Shown here one piece after another: positions 44,563-52,659 of a DNA stretch of 64,000 nt. The stretch covers positions 1 to 64,000 of the forward strand of contig NZ_AWFF01000054.1 of NCBI RefSeq assembly GCF_000682755.1. The letters run 5' to 3'. Source of the DNA: Hyphomonas beringensis (lineage in GTDB: Bacteria; Pseudomonadota; Alphaproteobacteria; Caulobacterales; Hyphomonadaceae). Within the stretch, counting starts at the first letter, position 1. Every line of letters begins with the position of its first letter. The notes under the pieces are model-generated. The model did no database searches and was not told where the DNA came from. It was given only the letters and a program-made list of their open reading frames with translations. A program made the position numbers and the translations under genes.

Positions 44563-44598
44563 GCCTGCAGTTCACAGAATATTCGTGGCAGGCTTTTT
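44562..44598 (+). terminator. Intrinsic terminator of the ferredoxin gene
   Basis: AGCCTGC (44562-44568) and GCAGGCT (44588-44594) pair over seven bases and are followed by a TTTTT run to 44598. The left arm begins on the stop codon. Confidence 0.75.
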
Positions 44599-44649
44599 CG
44601 AACATGATTCTCAGCCTGCCCGATCACCCTTTTGAAGGAAGGATTCTCT

Positions 44650-45792
44650 ATGCCCATTCCTAATGAACGTCTTGCTCAGGGCGAGACACATGCCATCTTT
44701 CGCGAGTCGGTAAAGCGATTTTTTGCGTCAGAGCTGGACCTTGATACGTGGGAGAAGGAACGCCTTACGCCCAGAAGCTTCTGGCGCTCTGCGGGGGAGG
44801 CTGGCCTGCTTTGTCCCACCGTTCCTGAGGCCTATGGCGGTCCAGGGTTGGACTTCTCCTACAACGCGATTGTGACTGAAGAACTCACTTATGCGGGTTC
44901 GTCCGCTAGCCTGCCATTGCAGTCTGACATCATCTCGGATTACTTAGTTCATCTCGGGACGGAAGAGCAGAAAACGAAGTATCTTCCCGGTATGGTCGAT
45001 GGCTCCCTGATTGCCGCAATTGCAATGACTGAGCCCGGGGCGGGGTCGGACCTCCAGGCAATCCGCACTAAAGCTGTTCGCGATGGAAACGAGTACGTCA
45101 TAAGCGGAGCAAAAACTTATATTTCCAGCGGGCAGAATGCTGATTTCGTTATCGTTGCCGCAAAGACCGATCCGGACGCGGGCGCGAAAGGGGTAAGTCT
45201 TCTCATTGTTGATGCAGATCGCCCAGGATTCTCTCGCGGTCGAAAGCTGGATAAGATCGGACAACATTCTGCGGACACGTCTGAGCTGTTCTTTGACGAA
45301 GTGCGCGTTCCGGCAAACGCGCTTATTGGCGGGGAAGGCAGGGGCTTTGCTGCGATCATGACGCTGATGCCGCAAGAGCGGCTTTCGCAGGCCATCATGG
45401 GGCAAGCGGGTGCACAGCGTGCGCTTGATGACACGATCCAGTTTACAAAGGACCGTCAGGCCTTCGGGAAGACAGTGTTTGATTTCCAGAATACGCAATT
45501 CGTGCTCGCAGACATTGCGACATCCCTACAGGTCGGCTGGTCGCATCTCGATTGGGCGATCAATCGGCATGTCGACGGAAAGCTGACCGCCGTGGAGGCA
45601 TCGGCCGCCAAGCTCTGGCACACGGAAACGCAATGGTCGATATTGGACAGATGTCTGCAGCTCCATGGTGGAGCAGGCTATATGGAAGAGTATCCTATTG
45701 CGCGCCAATGGCGTGACGCGCGGGTGCAGCGGATTTATGGCGGGACATCCGAAATCCTCAAACTGGTCGTAGGGCGCTCATTGAAAGGCTAA
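44650..45792 (+). CDS. Acyl-CoA dehydrogenase (LCAD/IVD-like), paralogue of the 30464 product
   Basis: The 380-residue ACAD has TEPGAGSD at 127-134 and the candidate base Glu243 in MPQERL; the C-terminal position reads IYGGTSEIL. By eye it matches the 30464 product along most of its length (for example LCPTVPEAYGG and LDKIGQH segments), so the two arose by duplication. ATG 44650 has GAAGGA before it; an upstream in-frame TTG is not needed. It probably acts with the enoyl-CoA hydratase that follows. Confidence 0.87.
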   Translation: MPIPNERLAQGETHAIFRESVKRFFASELDLDTWEKERLTPRSFWRSAGEAGLLCPTVPEAYGGPGLDFSYNAIVTEELTYAGSSASLPLQSDIISDYLVHLGTEEQKTKYLPGMVDGSLIAAIAMTEPGAGSDLQAIRTKAVRDGNEYVISGAKTYISSGQNADFVIVAAKTDPDAGAKGVSLLIVDADRPGFSRGRKLDKIGQHSADTSELFFDEVRVPANALIGGEGRGFAAIMTLMPQERLSQAIMGQAGAQRALDDTIQFTKDRQAFGKTVFDFQNTQFVLADIATSLQVGWSHLDWAINRHVDGKLTAVEASAAKLWHTETQWSILDRCLQLHGGAGYMEEYPIARQWRDARVQRIYGGTSEILKLVVGRSLKG

Positions 45793-45902
45793 GACCTTTC
45801 GACGAGGTGCAGAAACTCACTCAGCCACAAGGCGCTAATCACGTCCAGGCCGATAGATGCTTCAAAAGCGCCTAATGTTGCAGATAAAAAGGGAATTCGA
45901 TT

Positions 45903-46661
45903 TTGGGTGATTATGGCACAATAGAAGTCGCGCACGAAAAGGGAATTGCCATTATCGCGTTCAATCGTCCGGACACGATGAATTCCATCATCCCGCAGAT
46001 GCTCGAGGATTTCGACACCGCCATGGCGGAGTTTGCGGATGATCCCGAAGTCGAGGTCGTAATTTTGAGCGGGCGAGGGAAAAATTTCTGCGCCGGTCTC
46101 GATGTCGGGATGCTGAAAAGCGAGGGTGCTGGCGCTATTGCGGGGTTCAATCCGGCTCAGACAATTGCGAACTGGCCGGGGCCTGTGATTGCCGCTGTCC
46201 AAGGGGCTGTTGCGACTGGTGGTTTTGAGATTACGGTCGCCTGTGACCTCATTATCGCCGCAGAGTCTGCACGCTTTCTGGATACCCATTCCCGAGTTGG
46301 CCTCCTGCCGGGCTGGGGATTAAGTGCGCGCCTTCATCGTGCAATTGGTATTTACAGAGCGAAAGAGTTGGAACTGACCGGGCGGCCCCTGCATGCGCGG
46401 GAGGCATCCGACTGGGGGCTCGTCAACCGTGTTGTTCCCGATCGGGAGTTACTTGATACTGCGCGCTCCATGGCACGTATGATCCTGGATGGTGCTCCCC
46501 GCATAGCTGCGCCGACAAAGGCATTGATTGATGGCAACAGTATGCGGACTTTGGAAGGAGCGCTGGAGTTCGAGCGTCAGAATGCCGAGCACGTCAATTT
46601 GGGCGCTTCACCTGCCGATCTGAACTTTGCGCATGTCGGATCGGGTAAATCGTCGAAATAG
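45903..46661 (+). CDS. Enoyl-CoA hydratase/isomerase-family protein
   Basis: The 252-residue crotonase starts at TTG, with AAGGGA eight bases before it and no in-frame ATG nearby. FCAGLDVGM forms the oxyanion hole and GGFEITVACD keeps the first glutamate. The second acid/base position reads THSRVGLLPGWG, so the second glutamate of true hydratases is replaced, as in several isomerases and non-hydratase crotonases. It follows the ACAD by 110 bases. Substrate unknown. Confidence 0.82.
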   Translation: MGDYGTIEVAHEKGIAIIAFNRPDTMNSIIPQMLEDFDTAMAEFADDPEVEVVILSGRGKNFCAGLDVGMLKSEGAGAIAGFNPAQTIANWPGPVIAAVQGAVATGGFEITVACDLIIAAESARFLDTHSRVGLLPGWGLSARLHRAIGIYRAKELELTGRPLHAREASDWGLVNRVVPDRELLDTARSMARMILDGAPRIAAPTKALIDGNSMRTLEGALEFERQNAEHVNLGASPADLNFAHVGSGKSSK

Positions 46662-46761
46662 TCGCGGGCGAGGCACCGCGCTGATAGCCAGAGCTTGCGA
46701 CGCATACACAGACAGCCCGGATAAAAGCGGTTTGAGCTATATTTTAAAACGTTCGAACTTT

Positions 46762-46778
46762 CCGGTTGGGTCAACCGG
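46762..46778. promoter_or_regulatory. Perfect inverted repeat in the MFS upstream region
   Basis: CCGGTTG and CAACCGG flank GGT. The element lies about 400 bases before the MFS gene and 100 bases after the crotonase gene. It could be an operator or a weak hairpin. Confidence 0.35.
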
Positions 46779-46975
46779 CGACTGCGCCGTGACCTGAAGT
46801 TTACGCCTGGCAAGCGTGCTCGATAATTTGTGGTTTTGCTACTAGGTAGGAGCCAATTGACTTGAAGCGCAAGGTATATTGGAAATTCCGGGACATCTGA
46901 TGGTTCCCATAGGCTGAGTATAGGGCGATGAAAAGGGGCGTTTCGGATTTGATCCGGTGCGATGCCTGACGCAAA

Positions 46976-46996
46976 AAGTAAAACGTTTGCTTGACC
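46976..46996 (+). promoter_or_regulatory. Palindrome overlapping a -35 element before the MFS gene
   Basis: AAGTAAA-ACG-TTTGCTT has one mismatch between arms, and its right end runs into TTGACC (46991-46996). The arrangement suggests a regulator that competes with or contacts RNA polymerase. Confidence 0.35.
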
Positions 46997-47179
46997 CGGA
47001 AGTGTGGTGCTCATACTGCTTGGGGGAACAGTGTGACTGGGCTCAGGCCGAACGGTTGAAAACGGATCAGCCTATCCAGTCTTGCAGCGTGCAATAGCGG
47101 CAGGGCCAAACGGCCAGACGAGGCCGCGACTTATAGCGGCCGCCAGAGCCGTAGACGCAAAAAAGTCGAGGGAAGAAAG

Positions 47180-48502
47180 ATGACAAGTGACGCTGTGTCC
47201 GCCGGAGAGATCAAGGCGGAAGGAAAGCCGACAAGGTTCCGCGCATGGTACACGGTTGTGCTCCTCACAATTCTTTTCATCTTGTCGTTCATCGACCGGA
47301 GCATTCTTGCGCTGATGGCGGAGCCGGTGGGGCAAGCTCTGGGGCTGGCTGACCGCCAACTCGCGCTCTTGCTCGGATTTGGGTTTGCGATTGTCTACTC
47401 CATATGTGGCCTGCCATTGGCGCAACTGGTCGATACCCGGAACAGGCGTGCTGTTGTGGGGATTGGCGTTGCCATCTGGAGTTTAGGAACAGTTCTATCC
47501 GCATTTGCGGGCGGGTTTTGGAGCCTTCTTGTCCTTCGTTGCGGTGTGGCCCTGGGCGAGGCCGTGCTTACGCCCGCTGCTGTGTCGTTAATTGCCGACC
47601 TCTTTACGAAGGAGAAGCGAAGCTTTCCGATGTCGGTATATCTCTCGGTGGCCAGCTTCATGTCCATTGGTTCCTATACGGTGGGGGCTATGGCGTATGA
47701 TCTGGCAGCGGGAATAAGTGAGGTATCTGGCTTGGAGCCCTGGCAACTGACATTTATTTTTGTCGGTCTGCCCGGGATCTTTCTTTCTGTCATCTTTGCA
47801 TTCACAGCCGCTAATCCAGCCAGAGGCGAGTCGCTTGCGATCGGTCGGGACGATACGTCTTGGGCGGCATTTCTGGGCTATATTCGCAAGCGTGCACTCT
47901 TCTTCGTCCCACTGCTTACTGCGGGCGGTGTCTACACCTTCTATGGTTTGGCTGTGGTGACCTGGTTGCCCACGCTCCTGGTGCGAGAGGAGGGGCTGAG
48001 CTTATCCAATGCAGGCTATCTGCTAGGTTGGATCGGTGTTCCAACAGCTCTGGCAGGAAATTTCATCTGGCCACAGATCGCAATGGCAATTGACCGGAGG
48101 TGGCCGAAGCGCGGAGCGGTCACGGTGCTTATGATTGCCGCATTCGTTGCGGGGCCTGCGTTTGCCGTCGGTATCCTGACGGGTGGAACGGTTCTCTATT
48201 TTTGCCTGGGATTGGGAATTCTCTCTGGCTCAGCATTTGCGGTCATGCCTCCGATTGCCTATCAACAGTTCGGACCAATACGAATGAGAGCGAGGCTTAC
48301 AGCCGTCAATCTGCTTGTCATTGCCATTCTTGGGTATGGCCTCGGGCCGCTAATTGCCGTCGAACTTGGTACGGTGATCGCCGGAGCGGAGCACGGCTTG
48401 GGGAAAGGATTGGCGTGGTTGGCGATACTCGCGACGCCGGTTCTCGTGCTTTTGACGTTCCTCGCGACCCGCCAGTCCGCTCTAGTCGATGACCAGGACT
48501 AA
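47180..48502 (+). CDS. MFS transporter
   Basis: The 440-residue inner-membrane protein has about twelve hydrophobic segments. The first loop reads DRSILALMAEPVGQALGLAD and helix 2-3 GLPLAQLVDTRNRRAVVG is the MFS signature loop. The N-terminal pattern (FIDRSILALM) is like the Spinster-like and aromatic-acid/H+ symporter members found in catabolic clusters. It probably takes up the aromatic or acid substrate of the island. GAGGGAAGAAAG precedes the ATG. The direction of transport and the substrate are unproven. Confidence 0.87.
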   Translation: MTSDAVSAGEIKAEGKPTRFRAWYTVVLLTILFILSFIDRSILALMAEPVGQALGLADRQLALLLGFGFAIVYSICGLPLAQLVDTRNRRAVVGIGVAIWSLGTVLSAFAGGFWSLLVLRCGVALGEAVLTPAAVSLIADLFTKEKRSFPMSVYLSVASFMSIGSYTVGAMAYDLAAGISEVSGLEPWQLTFIFVGLPGIFLSVIFAFTAANPARGESLAIGRDDTSWAAFLGYIRKRALFFVPLLTAGGVYTFYGLAVVTWLPTLLVREEGLSLSNAGYLLGWIGVPTALAGNFIWPQIAMAIDRRWPKRGAVTVLMIAAFVAGPAFAVGILTGGTVLYFCLGLGILSGSAFAVMPPIAYQQFGPIRMRARLTAVNLLVIAILGYGLGPLIAVELGTVIAGAEHGLGKGLAWLAILATPVLVLLTFLATRQSALVDDQD

Positions 48503-48784
48503 GTTATTTTGCCTGCAGTCAGGCGGCGTGCGGGCAGGAGCTGACAATTGTACGCTTCAGTCTGCTGGCCTGTGCCCCTGACCTTATGGAGCCATGTCCA
48601 GTCAAAACCGGCGCGAAAGAGGGCGGATTGAACTCCGGCAAGAAGCTCTGCTCTTCGCGAAGCTTGAGATTGAAATCAGCTGAAGCGAAGCTCGCTGCCG
48701 GTATTATCTCGGTATTCATTCGAAGGCGCGGAATGGTGTGCCAGCTTCGGCTACCATCCCGCGCTTTACGAGTCAGGTTTGAAA

Positions 48785-49993
48785 TTAGCTAACGGCCCCG
48801 CTTTTGGTTACGGCGTCAATTTCTTCATCGGTCTTGCCAAGAGTGGCAAGAATTTCTTCAGTATGCTCACCGAGTTTTGGAGCCCGTTGCCTGACCGAAG
48901 CCGGCGAGTTCTCGAAGTCAGCAAAAAATCCTGACATACGCATCCGGCCGTACTCCGGATCCTCTACATCCAGGAAGCATTCCGACGACTTGGCCTGAGG
49001 GTCTTCCATGAATTCGTCCATGGTATTCACCGGGGCGAGTGGGACGCCGTACTCATCGGCCATGGCAACCACTTGGGCTTTAGTCAGTTTTGAGGCGGGC
49101 TCCTCAAGTTCTTTCCAGAAGAGTGCGTAATTGAATATGCGTGCCCAAGGCGTGTTGAAGCGTTCGTCTTCTATGAGGTCTTCCCGCCCAAAGATTTTGC
49201 ACAGATTCTTGAATTGCGGGTTGAGCTGAACGTGTCCCATCACATACCCGTCTTTAACCCGTAGCGGGTGGTGGATCTTGATATTGGGAATTTTCTGCAC
49301 GTCCGCCGTCTGGAAGACGTAGTTGTTCAGCAGGTCCGGCATCAGGAACGCAGCATAGGACTTCATGAGCGACGTCGAAACCTTCTGGCCCTGTCCGCCA
49401 TTGCGTTCGCGATACAGCAGAGCCGCGACTATTGCATTGCATGTCATGATCGATGCAACCTTGTCCGCGATGATGTGATGGATCGGAGTCGGCTCCTCGG
49501 GGGACCCGATTACCGGCATCGCACCGGTGAGTGCTTGAATGACGTGGTCGTAAGCCGGTTTATCCTTATAGGGACCGTCAGGCCCAAAGCCTGAAAGGCT
49601 TGCATAAATAAGTCCGGGGTTGCTTTCCTTCAGAACCTCATACCCCAGTCCGAGCCGAGCCATCGTATCGGGCTTAAAGTTTTCAAGGACCACATCCGCT
49701 TTGGCGATCAGTTCCAGCGCGATCTTCTTGCCTTCTTCCGATTTCAGGTCGAGGCAAATGCTTTTCTTGTTTCTATTGAACAGCGAGAAGTAAGCGGACA
49801 TCCCCTCGTGCATGGGATGGTTGGTGCGCATCGGATCGCCGCTGGTTGTTTCGATTTTGATAACATTAGCCCCAAGGTCTCCGAGCATTTGCCCGGCATA
49901 TGGCCCCGAAACCATGGTTGCGATTTCAATGACCCGGATACCGGCGCATGGGCCTTCCGCATTAGAGGTTTGATGTTCTGTGTTTACTGGCAT
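48785..49993 (-). CDS. Family III CoA transferase (CaiB/BaiF)
   Basis: The 402-residue protein transfers CoA between carboxylic acids by an aspartyl-CoA thioester mechanism. It has the GIRVIEIATMVSGPYAGQML start, LGANVIKIE and NRNKKSICLDLKSEEGKK blocks, and a candidate catalytic aspartate in IIADKVASIM. I set the start at 49993, where the family homology begins; 37 more open codons upstream look non-coding. It stands alone between MFS and the pseudogene, with a perfect palindrome about 100 bases upstream. Confidence 0.88.
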   Translation of the reverse strand: MPVNTEHQTSNAEGPCAGIRVIEIATMVSGPYAGQMLGDLGANVIKIETTSGDPMRTNHPMHEGMSAYFSLFNRNKKSICLDLKSEEGKKIALELIAKADVVLENFKPDTMARLGLGYEVLKESNPGLIYASLSGFGPDGPYKDKPAYDHVIQALTGAMPVIGSPEEPTPIHHIIADKVASIMTCNAIVAALLYRERNGGQGQKVSTSLMKSYAAFLMPDLLNNYVFQTADVQKIPNIKIHHPLRVKDGYVMGHVQLNPQFKNLCKIFGREDLIEDERFNTPWARIFNYALFWKELEEPASKLTKAQVVAMADEYGVPLAPVNTMDEFMEDPQAKSSECFLDVEDPEYGRMRMSGFFADFENSPASVRQRAPKLGEHTEEILATLGKTDEEIDAVTKSGAVS

Positions 49994-50321
49994 GTTTCTA
50001 CCCCATGACTCCCTTAAGCTGGAGCTGTTCTCTTTGACAGGCGTGTTGATCCGCCTTGAATTTTTCAAGAAGGTGCGATCGCACCCCAGCGCAAAGTAGT
50101 ACAAATGTACTATTGCGTATAGTGAGATAAATCGGCATTGTAAGGCTAAACGACCTTGACGCGCTGGGCCGAGGGTGTGGCCCCGAAATATGGCCGAGCA
50201 CCCGTTCCGCTGCTCAGAAACCTCGGCTGGGCAGGCATTGTCAAAGGAAAGTCGGGCTTGGGGTCTACTGGTCCGCGAAAAACTGAGACTACTGAGTTAG
50301 TCTGACAGCACCTAATCAAGT
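49994..50321. other. 328-base region between CoA transferase and the GH3 remnant
   Basis: The promoter-proximal part holds the palindrome at 50097-50112. The part next to the remnant (about 50147-50306) has a 50-codon open plus frame with no recognisable family, ending shortly before the remnant begins. It could be another degraded gene end; I cannot support a call. Confidence 0.4.
50097..50112. promoter_or_regulatory. Perfect palindrome, candidate operator of the CoA transferase gene
   Basis: TAGTACAAATGTACTA has exact seven-base arms around AA and lies about 104 bases before the CoA transferase start. A near-copy is at 28073-28088. Confidence 0.45.
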
Positions 50322-50881
50322 GTGTTGTTCGGCGACGTGAATCCGTCGGGGCACTTGCTGATGACCTTCCCGGCCTCTGTCGAGTTGAGTTTTATCGGTG
50401 CAGGAGCGTCCGGGCAAACGCTTGACGTGAGGGGCTCAGATGTTGGCGATCGCTGGTATGCGCGCAAAGAGATCGAGCCGCTTTTCCCGTTCGCCTTCGG
50501 GCTCAGCTATACCGATTTTGATCTGAGCGGACTTAAGGTGCGCAAGCAGGGCGCAGCGATAAATGCTTCATTCGGGATGAAGAACACGGGCGCGTACCTA
50601 GGCGCAGATGTTGCTCAGCTTTATCTTGTGTCGGTCGATGGCGAGACGAAGCAGCGGCTTGTCGGTTTCGCGAAGCGAGAGCTTGATCCGGACGAAATGC
50701 AGGACGTAGCCTGCAGATTGATCCACGTCTGCTGGCTGCATGGAAAGATGACAGCTGGCAGGTTCCGGCGGGTCGGTACGAATTCGCTTTGGGTGAGGAT
50801 GCCGACAGCTTGGGCGCTGCCGTAGCCATTATCCTGGGTGACTTTACTATTTCGCCTGATGGGAAAAAGATTGTTCGCTAA
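50322..50881 (+). pseudogene. Glycoside hydrolase family 3 beta-glucosidase, 3' fragment with frameshift
   Basis: Translation from 50322 gives VLFGDVNPSGHLLMTFP and then EPLFPFAFGLSYTDFDLSGL, the C-terminal GH3 domain and start of the fibronectin-III-like domain of BglX-type beta-glucosidases. Near 50709 the frame breaks. One base later the domain continues as LQIDPRLLAAWKDDSW and AGRYEFALGEDA, ending at TAA 50879-50881. The N-terminal three quarters of the enzyme are absent; a stop lies at 50313-50315 in frame. It is therefore a truncated and frameshifted remnant, probably marking an old insertion, deletion or recombination junction. Confidence 0.82.
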
Positions 50882-50996
50882 TTTTGAGTGTTACAGAGAA
50901 AAGGGGATTAAGGTGGCTTATTCTAGTGGCGTGCCTCGGAAAATAACGGGGATCCCCTTTCCGTGACTGCAAGACATCAACCGAAATCGTCCAGTG

Positions 50997-51857
50997 TTAC
51001 GAGACGGTATCAGTTCGTGTGACAGTAGTGTCGAGAAAGCTATCTATTAGAGATGCTCTCTGGTCGGAAAAGCTCGGATCTGTATAACTCGGCAAGACCT
51101 TCATGCGCCCTGACATGACTACCTCGGCAGCTTGAACGGTGCCCGCAAGCAAGGGGTCGTCCTTTGATGCCAGCATGAGCGTTTCTTTTTCAACAAGCGG
51201 CATTCGCTTTAGTGCGGGCCATGCGAATGCGGCATGGTAGGCGAGTGGATAAGTCTCATTTGCTTTTAAAACTTCAAGCACCCAGGCATGGAGATCATAT
51301 GCGCTTGGCAGGCCTGCGGAACGGCTGGACTTTGCCACACGGTCGTACCAAGGAAAAAACAAGTATTGATCACGGCAGAAATGGAAAGCCTGTGTCAGAT
51401 AAGCGCCATCAAGATCCGGTTTGAAGGGGGGCGCATAATGCTGCATGAATGCATCGCGCTGCTCGCGAGAAAACACACTTATACCTTCAAGTACAAGATG
51501 CCCCACACTTTCAGGCGCCGCGATTGCGAGTTCGGCTGCTATGGCAGCCCCTGTGTGCGAGCCGTATATGTGTGGCTGTTTCAGCCCTAATTTTGCAAGT
51601 AGCAGCAATAGTGCCTCAGCATAATCCTGTACCGAAGGCTTCGCTTTAGGCAGTTTAGGGCTGTCGCCATTTCCCGGCGTATCTGGTGCAAAGACGCTAT
51701 AACCTCTATTCGCGAGATCTAGCATCAAGCCTTCCATCTGACGCGAGCTGCCTGGGGAGGCATGAACAATTACGATTGCAGGGCCATCTCCACAATAGCG
51801 GTAATGGACTTGCCTGTTCCCAATGTCGATGAAGCGGCGCAGGGGTGTGTCGGTCAT
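50997..51857 (-). CDS. Alpha/beta-hydrolase-fold protein without canonical triad (GSHTG elbow)
   Basis: The 286-residue protein has the fold (IVIVHASPGSSRQ oxyanion strand, VFAPDTPGNGDS), but the elbow at 99-103 reads G-S-H-T-G, placing His101 where the serine nucleophile belongs. The acid position is plausible (SKDDPLL), and no histidine is present near the C-terminus where the triad histidine should be. Its upstream partner (2-base gap) has the same replacement. It is the last gene of a four-gene minus-strand operon (VOC, MDR, two hydrolase-like). Its activity may be non-hydrolytic. Confidence 0.82.
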   Translation of the reverse strand: MTDTPLRRFIDIGNRQVHYRYCGDGPAIVIVHASPGSSRQMEGLMLDLANRGYSVFAPDTPGNGDSPKLPKAKPSVQDYAEALLLLLAKLGLKQPHIYGSHTGAAIAAELAIAAPESVGHLVLEGISVFSREQRDAFMQHYAPPFKPDLDGAYLTQAFHFCRDQYLFFPWYDRVAKSSRSAGLPSAYDLHAWVLEVLKANETYPLAYHAAFAWPALKRMPLVEKETLMLASKDDPLLAGTVQAAEVVMSGRMKVLPSYTDPSFSDQRASLIDSFLDTTVTRTDTVS

Positions 51858-51859
51858 AT

Positions 51860-52657
51860 TTATAGTTTTGAGAGCACAAGTCTGGCTGTCTCTTCCGGCC
51901 AGACGTCCATGAAATTATAAACCCAATTCGGCAAGTCGACGATCTCGCCATTTTTCAGCAGAGGCTTTGCGCGTAGGGTTGCTTCGGTCAAATCGTCATT
52001 TGGATTTAGAATGGTGATGCGATGCTCCAGTGTACGCAGGGCGTCTTCGTACCCGGCCCAGGAGAAGGCAGCGTGATGACCCCATTCATAGGCCTCACCC
52101 CCCATGAGATTCAGCGCCATGGAGTGGCCCAACATTTCGTAGGTTACGCCCGCACTTCGACGCTCAATAATCCGCTCCCACATTATCTTGAAGCGAGTGC
52201 CCTCATCATCCAGTGGAATCGGCTCAAACATGTTGCTGAACATCTCCCGCTCTTCTGGCGTGAGGAGCGCGGCAGAGATCATGACAAGGCTTCCAACACG
52301 GTGGGGGTATTTCATAGCCATCGCGGCAATGACTTTAGACCCAGTATGGTTTCCAAACAGATCAATCTTCTCATGCCCCATTTGATCTGCCACACGCCAC
52401 ATTTCTTCAGCGTAGAGGTCGATAGTGGCTTCGCTTTCTGAGCCAGGCCTGTCTGACATGCCATAGCCGGGGTAGTCTGGCGCAATAACCAGACGTTCCT
52501 CGGCGGCAGCTCGCGCAAAGTTTAGGAACTCCGCGCCGCTTTTGGGGCTTTGGTGCGCGCAATAGAGAGGGAGCTTTCCGCTCTCTGCCTCTCCCGCAAT
52601 ATAGGCATGTATCTGACCGTACTTGCCGTCGAAATAAGCCTTTCGCACATTTGTCAT
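51860..52657 (-). CDS. Alpha/beta-hydrolase-fold protein without canonical triad (GNHTG elbow)
   Basis: The 265-residue protein has APDYPGYGMSDRP and a nucleophile elbow at 102-106 reading G-N-H-T-G, with His104 at the nucleophile position. The C-terminal region DLPNWVYNFMDVWPEE resembles the catalytic-histidine segment of hydrolases but lacks the histidine. Together with the adjacent gene it forms a pair with the same unusual elbow. The two may form a heteromer or act in sequence. It lies 2 bases from the MDR gene upstream. Confidence 0.82.
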   Translation of the reverse strand: MTNVRKAYFDGKYGQIHAYIAGEAESGKLPLYCAHQSPKSGAEFLNFARAAAEERLVIAPDYPGYGMSDRPGSESEATIDLYAEEMWRVADQMGHEKIDLFGNHTGSKVIAAMAMKYPHRVGSLVMISAALLTPEEREMFSNMFEPIPLDDEGTRFKIMWERIIERRSAGVTYEMLGHSMALNLMGGEAYEWGHHAAFSWAGYEDALRTLEHRITILNPNDDLTEATLRAKPLLKNGEIVDLPNWVYNFMDVWPEETARLVLSKL

Positions 52658-52659
52658 AG

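Larger units (their letters stand above)
46662..47179. other. 518-base region before the MFS gene
   Basis: I see no gene here. It contains CCGGTTG-GGT-CAACCGG (46762-46778), AAGTAAA-ACG-TTTGCTT (46976-46992) and a possible promoter, TTGACC (46991-46996) with TACTGC 17 bases on (47014-47019). Minus-strand frames such as 46577-47014 do not look like proteins. Confidence 0.5.

Noticed and set aside
46577-47014. 145-residue minus-strand frame in the MFS upstream region
   Set aside because: Its sequence is unlike any protein family, it overlaps the end of the crotonase gene and it lacks a good start site.
48519-48719. 66-residue minus-strand frame between MFS and CoA transferase
   Set aside because: No recognisable domain and a weak start. 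The 282-base gap otherwise shows only short imperfect repeats.
50147-50306. Open plus-strand stretch next to the GH3 remnant, reading WAEGVAPKYGRAPVPLL and on
   Set aside because: Protein-like in feel, but about 50 codons with no start and no family I can name; kept only as a note in the intergenic entry.
50899-50960. Nine-base inverted arms AAAGGGGAT and ATCCCCTTT after the GH3 remnant
   Set aside because: The arms are about 45 bases apart without a T run; too loose to call a terminator or mobile-element end.
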